Positions 58,480-64,000 of a stretch of 64,000 nucleotides of DNA are shown in pieces (positions within the stretch are counted from its first letter, which is position 1; each line of letters starts with the position of its first letter). Source of the DNA: Alnus glutinosa (taxonomy: Eukaryota; Streptophyta; Magnoliopsida; Fagales; Betulaceae); the NCBI RefSeq assembly GCF_958979055.1, contig NC_084886.1, positions 44,318,654 to 44,382,653 on the forward strand. The letters are read 5' to 3'. A program made the position numbers and the translations under genes. The notes below the pieces were generated by a model, which made no database searches, had not been told where the DNA came from, and saw only the letters and a program-made list of their open reading frames with translations.

Positions 58480-60752
58480 TATCAGTCGATTGATTGATTT
58501 AGTATATAATCAAGGCCCTCCCTCTCCCTCCTGCATATCAAAGATTCAATTTAAGAAAGCAGATATATCTACAGCCTTAATTGATCCCCCATTATATTTC
58601 TTGATTTGTAGCAGATTATATATGAATTTTTAAGTTGGAAATAAGGCCACCAATTTATTTCTGCTGGTTTCTAGTCATGTTGTTTGATACTAATCCATGA
58701 TTAACTTGGCCAGTGCAAGAGGCAGTAGAATTTTTTTTGGTGTGTACATTTTGGATCAAGATCTTTTAGAATTGTTAATGTTTGCAAATGGTTAAATTTC
58801 TAAGTCTCAACCATTGTTTAATTAAATGTTCAATTTTTTTTTTCTTTTTTTCATCTCATCATTTATTATTTATCATTTGTTACTGTAAATGATAAAGTGA
58901 AAAATTGTAATAAATATGGTAAATAATGAAGGAATAAAGGTTGATATGGGAAGATTTTTATCATTTAATTTGAAAATAAAAGTTGAGATATGAAAAAATC
59001 GATTTGGTTAGGAATTTTAGGGGATCATGCTTTCTAGATCTTCTTCTTCTTTTATTATTATTTTTTTATTTATTTTTTATTTTTCTTTCTAATATGCTTT
59101 CTAGAATTTAAGGTATAGAAAGACTAGACTAGGGCACTTTTTTTTTTACCCAAAGCAAGATTATACATGTGCACTTGCTCGTGTTCAGGTTAGATCAATA
59201 TAGATGAATATTATGATAGTAGGCTTATAACTTTTTTATAACTCTTATTTAACATTAACATGTTTTAAGATTAATGTTACACATACACTTTTTCACAATT
59301 TTTATAACTTGTTGCCACGTGTCTCCACGCCATTCACTAAAAAAAAAAAAAAAAAAAAAAAGATTAATACCCACCAATCATATGTTAACACTTATCAATA
59401 AGTTGTTAAAGAGTTACAGGTCTAATATTTTATTATTTTTCATAGAAAAATGGTAAAGATATACCTAACTTTTTTATAACTTGCTGACACGTGTCAATAC
59501 GTGATTAAAGTCATATCGACCACTGAAAAAAATTAACACCCTTCAATTATATGCTTACATGTGTCAATAAGTTATAAAAAGGTTTTAAGTCTAATATTTT
59601 TCTTAAAGGAAGAATGGTGTTATACCTACGATCTTTTTACAACTCGTCTACATACTAACTAAATAATACGTGGTTACAATATGAGAGTTGAACTTAAGTG
59701 GCTTTTTAATTTCATAATAATATTTTTTATTTGAAGAAATAAAATGAATAGAATATCATGTTATTTATCTTGGTTCATTCCATCTAAATGAAGTTACATA
59801 TACAATCATCATGATACTCTACACTGTTAAGATAATTCAACATATTTCTAAAGTCCCAGCCATTACTAATTTTAACTAAATGGTTTAGATACTTATAATT
59901 TAACTCCTATTAAACTCGGTGAGATAAAAAAGAAATAAAAAAAATAATAAGAAAAAAAAAGTTGAAAAAAATGATATTTTAATGAAACATTAAAATTCGA
60001 ACTATTTAATTTAAAAATAATAATTAAAATTTAAAATTGTGTTACAAAGTTAGTTAAGAAATCCATAAAACTTTAATCCTTCCCTGATATCATGCCTTTC
60101 AATAACAGATTTGGCTTAGGTGTTGACTGTAATTTTTTAAACGGTCAAAATTTAATTACAGTTTTTATATTTCTCATGAAAATTTTAAAATTAAATTTAA
60201 ATCGTTGAAAAAACTACAAAGGCCAAATGAGAGGCAGTTCGGCGAAACCCTCAATTTATTTTTTATTTTTTATTTTTAATGTTTACATTTACATTTATAT
60301 TTTAATATTTTTTATCATATGTGACAATGATGTTGACGTAGCATTTAACCGTATGAAAGTTGGGTACAAGTTTTTTTTTTTCCTTGCCACAATAGTTGTC
60401 TTGTCGGCCAATTTTTATACACATAGAGCTAATTACAAATTAATGCAAACGCATCATACGCATGGATTGATTTTACATTTTCTCCGGATCATAATATGTT
60501 TTTAACAAAATAATAACAATAGGTTTAAAATAAAGATACAATATTTATAAGTTAAAGGGCCAAAAAAATCAACTTTTACATGAACAATCAAGGGACATGA
60601 ATATGATGAGCTACTTAGACCAAAAAAAAAAAAGTGGCAGTTTATTAGCCTGTTGGATGGGTAAGGAAGGGATAACCGGATAAGGTGTAAAGGAGGCGCT
60701 GGGCAAGACTGAAGACCGCGGAGAGAGAAAGAAAGGGAGGGAGGAGGAGAGA
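58480..60752. other. AT-rich intergenic DNA
   Basis: The first 100-200 bases are probably the 3' untranslated region of the rhomboid gene. About 59215-59680 holds diverged repeats of ATAACTTG(T/C)TG.CACGTGTC and ATCATATG(T/C)T.ACA(C/T) with GTCTAATATTTT, arranged as tandem and inverted pieces of a small MITE family. The rest is A/T-rich with an A run at 59340-59361. No coding region was recognised. Confidence 0.45.
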
Positions 60753-63252
60753 ATGGCTACTTCCACTTGGTTTCTTCAGAGTGCACTGGCCTCTTCCCAA
60801 CAGCTATGGATGGGGCCTAAGTTAGTGGCCGCTGCTGCAGCTCCAAGCCCACACCCATCTCCATCTCTATCTCTTGTTGTTGAAGCCAAAACCAGAACCA
60901 GTAGAGAAGACAGGACCGCCCGCCATGTTCGCATTAGAAAGAAGGTAGTTTTATCCATCTCTCTATCTCTCTATCCATCTATTTCGGTATCATAGTTGGC
61001 TATTGACCCTTTACACCAGAATTCTGGATTGGCACGCGTTCTGTTTCCAAAATTGCCTATGAAATGGCTGAATGAAACAATAAGCTCAGCTTGACCCTTT
61101 TTTAAAGGGTTTAGATAAACTCTTCAACTGAGTTTATTGGCTGAGCAAGATATGTGCTTTTTGACAATACCAGCGATCACTGTTTGGTATAAGCCTATAA
61201 GGCTTGCATAAGTGACAATGCTGTTATTGTCAGCTTAGTGGGTGCTCTAATCTCTATGACATTTCATGCAATTTTTGCTCGCTAGCTAATGTTCTTGACA
61301 TTTTCGAATCTGGGTTGGGTCCCTATAGATGAGTCTTTTCATTATGTAATTTCTAGATGCTGATGGACTTGATGTATTGAAGTTGCTCAGCTTTGTAAAA
61401 TTGCATTTCGCTGAATTGAACTCTTCGATTTTCCACCCCACTACTTCACGAGATAGGAACTGTTGGTTCCTGTTCAACAAGATTTCAGGTTGTTGATCAA
61501 TGCGCTGAATTTACACTGCATGCAGTGCCTATATGAGGTGTACCTGTGACTGGAGTTGGTATCACAGGTCCCAGAAGTGAGGAGAGCAAGATTCTGTATA
61601 AATGACAGCACATAATCTTTGGGCATCATTCTTCTTTGTACATGGGTACGGAAACGATAATGGGACATTGGCAGGCACCTTAATCGAGTGGAGAAATTTC
61701 TTTGTGACTCTGCTGGCCATCCATTTCAAGAGGGAATGATGTCGATATTTCTATGATTTATATTATGAAAAATGGGAAGGAGCAGACCATATGCATTTTT
61801 CTAGGATTTAGGAACGGGAAACTAAGGTTTATATGACTGGACATAAATTATTCTCAATCACTGTGCCTAACCGAAAACAGTGAAGCAGGTTGCCTACCTA
61901 CCACTTTGGTAAACCGTTCATTTAGAAAATGAATATCTGCGAGTGTTCTTTTTTAATGATTTAAACATTTTAGAATAGTGAAGAACTGGGTCGGTAATTA
62001 GACATTTATCTGTTATGGTATTTGTTTTCGTACTTTATTTAATTTTTTTCTTGGGAGGATGGGAGCATGATCTGTTTCTGTGCTTTGGTGAAATTTCTTT
62101 GAGAACGAAATTTGCTAATCTTGATCATTGGTGATGCCATACCTATCCATTTTGCCATCGATGTTTTTGGTTTGTTAGGTTGAAGGGACACCAGAAAGGC
62201 CAAGGTTGTGTGTCTTCCGCTCCAACAAGCATCTCTATGTCCAGGTAATTGATGACACCAAGATGCACACGCTTGCTTCGGCTTCAACAATGCAGAAACC
62301 CATCTCTGAGGAGTTCGACTATAGCTCTGGTCCCACTATTGTAAGTTACATATATCTATTTGTCAATTAATTTGAAACAATGTAGTTGCTACCCAATTGT
62401 GGTCCATTGATCTAAAGTGTTGGTCTCTCTCTCTCTCCCAAACCAAAATCGAGTCAAATATGCCTACGCATTGGGTTGGGGTTTGGCCCAAGGGTTTACG
62501 GGAACTAACAAAGTAATGTAGAATAGGATCTACTCTTTGACAGACACCAGATTGGTAATAACAATCTTCTGCTTCCTTGGATGCATCATCATCTGAAGAA
62601 TTTTTGGGTACTCTTTAGGTGTAACGATTTTTGTTTATTCTAACATGGTTGGCTCCTCTATGGTTCAGAAAGTTTATTGCCTCTGCTAACAAATGGTAGG
62701 TAATTTTTTCTGTTAATTTGTCATTTTCTTTATGACCCTTTTAAATGATAGTCTGCATGCTTTTGAATTATGTTATTGCTTTTACTAAACCTACACGCAT
62801 TTGATGAACTTTTAGTTGGACTTTGTAACAAAGCTCCTTTAATCACTGGTCTTTTGTTCTCCTGTGGGTTAATTGTGTTTCTAGAATGCATATGATGAAT
62901 GGTAATTATATTATAGTTTTCCAAAAGCAACTGTTTAGGAAGTGTCATCTCTCATGTCCACCTAGATCTAAGTGCCTTGGTTAGTAATTTGGTTTCTTCA
63001 TCCCCTTTTTTAGTTAGCAATTTGGTTATTTTTCTCCCCCTTTAAAATAAGCTACTTGTTTTTAAAGCAAAGGTCCTCATCTTTGCAAATTTTTCCCATC
63101 AGGATGTGGCAAAGAAGGTGGGTGAAGTCATTGCAAGGTCCTGTTTGGAGAAAGGAATCACAAAAGTGGCCTTTGACAGAGGTGGATACCCATACCATGG
63201 ACGTGTTGAAGCCCTTGCTAATGCAGCTCGAGAACATGGCCTTCAATTCTGA
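60753..63252 (+). CDS. RPL18: Plastid ribosomal protein uL18c (L18)
   Basis: Three exons, 60753-60944, 62179-62340 and 63103-63252, join in phase 0 into 167 residues, close to the Arabidopsis plastid L18 (At1g48350). Residues 1 to about 45 ([19 protein letters not shown].., rich in Ala, Ser and Pro, few acids) form a chloroplast transit peptide. The mature part has the L18 pattern: [67 protein letters not shown] and [20 protein letters not shown], ending GLQF. L18 binds 5S rRNA in the large subunit's central protuberance. GAGA-rich sequence just before the ATG (60719-60752) is probably the 5' leader. No lesions. Confidence 0.95.
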
Positions 63253-63673
63253 GATTTTGATAGTTAATTTTTTCTTTCGAACAAGTTTTTTGTCTAATTT
63301 GGAATCTTGTGATGGAAGACTAAAGCAACTTGTGATCTATGGGACTCTTTTCTTTGGAAAGGCTTTTGTTTATGTTCAAATATTAATTTAAATACTAAGT
63401 TTATCATTTATTTCGATCTAAATTTTTGGAGTAAGTGGTGATTTATCCATTTATGTATTTTGTTTTTTTTTCCTTCTACGAAAGGCCTAGAGAATAAAAG
63501 ATGTTGGAAAGAACCGAGAAAACCCAACCTCGCATGCAGATTGTGAAGCCCAACTTGTATGGAAATCATTTTGTTTTGCAGTAATTTAACGGAACTGAAG
63601 TCAGCAGGTCCATCCAAAACAGGAGATGATTGGCACCAAAGTCTCAACAGAAAGTTCTTTAACTAACAACAGC
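63253..63673. other. Spacer between uL18c and the next gene
   Basis: The first part is probably the 3' untranslated region of the L18 gene (GTTTATGTTC.. near 63370). The remainder is unique sequence leading to the promoter of the next gene. No further coding region was seen. Confidence 0.5.
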
Positions 63674-63681
63674 TATAAATA
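63674..63681 (+). promoter_or_regulatory. TATA box of the last, partial gene
   Basis: TATAAATA is a consensus TATA box. A pyrimidine-rich leader with CTCCTCTC and TCTTCCTCCTCC tracts (about 63835-63900) follows before the ATG at 63945, as in many highly expressed plant genes. Confidence 0.6.
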
Positions 63682-63944
63682 GGAGGGAAAGGGAACAACG
63701 AGGAAGACCCTTCGAAAGGCAAGAAATGGTAGCTAACTATAGAACCCCTATAATTAGAAGCAGTACGTTATTTGTCTCTGGCTGTCATTCTTTCCATTTA
63801 TATCTCCCCGAGTTTAGATTCCTTTTGCTGAGATATCCTCCTCTCTATCTCTCTGTTTCTGGAGGATAAGTCTTCCTCCTCCTCCATTCTCTTTTTCCTG
63901 TAAGCGCAGCACCTGGATGTTGCAGTCTCCTTGATTTCTCAAGG

Positions 63945-64000
63945 ATGGCGACGGCCAACGTGTCTACAGTGGTATGCCCTGCACCCATGAAGGCTACGTC
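63945..64000 (+). CDS. 5' end of an unidentified gene
   Basis: The ATG in CAAGGATGGCGACG has G at -3 and G at +4, a favourable plant start context. It opens the frame MATANVSTVVCPAPMKAT, cut by the window end. MAT followed by small and hydroxylated residues would fit a plastid transit peptide, but 18 codons are too few to name the product. The TATA box at 63674 and the CT-rich leader support a real gene. Confidence 0.55.
   Translation, partial: MATANVSTVVCPAPMKAT

Overview
This window is nuclear DNA from a flowering plant, most likely a woody eudicot. It has GT-AG introns, plant-specific gene families (HY5/HYH bZIP, NRT1/PTR transporters, a plastid ribosomal protein with a transit peptide), a Cassandra element carrying 5S rRNA sequence, and dense MITE, hAT, LINE, Copia and Gypsy debris. 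The species cannot be named from the sequence alone.

The left two thirds (1 to about 50,200) is a duplicated, transposon-packed region. Two copies of a 3.5-3.6 kb repeat-rich block (53-3667 and 35979-39497) accompany two copies of the 3' end of an HYH-like bZIP gene (4371-4694 and 29826-32527). They also accompany three copies of an NRT1/PTR (NPF) transporter gene. NPF copies 1 (23981-26286) and 2 (42608-45527) read through in frame from the first visible exon to the stop. Copy 3 (48836-47121) is inverted, lacks its first exons and carries a 2-base deletion. A segment from upstream of the NPF genes occurs four times. Transposons sit between and inside these copies: an old LINE split by a Copia element that is itself split by a solo Gypsy-type LTR (6076-15465); a nearly intact 6.4 kb LINE with a perfect 15-base target duplication (15952-22348); a Harbinger-type element; a Cassandra TRIM; several hAT remnants; and CACTA termini next to NPF copy 2.

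The right third (52,263-64,000) is a gene-bearing region with less clutter. In order it holds an F-box/kelch gene on the minus strand whose start codon appears to be split by an intron, a rhomboid protease with a RanBP2 zinc finger (RBL14 type), plastid ribosomal protein uL18c, and the first codons of another gene behind a good TATA box. These genes are unrelated in function; no operon or pathway link is implied.

No wholly new system is evident. The points most worth a second look are: a GC-AG intron conserved in all three NPF copies together with absence of the usual ExxE[R/K] motif in TM1; the split ATG of the F-box gene; the duplication history tying HYH and NPF fragments together; the LINE ORF1/ORF2 ATGA overlap; and a perfect 43-base inverted repeat just upstream of the F-box gene. 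First exons and start codons of the NPF genes and of HYH copy A could not be located.
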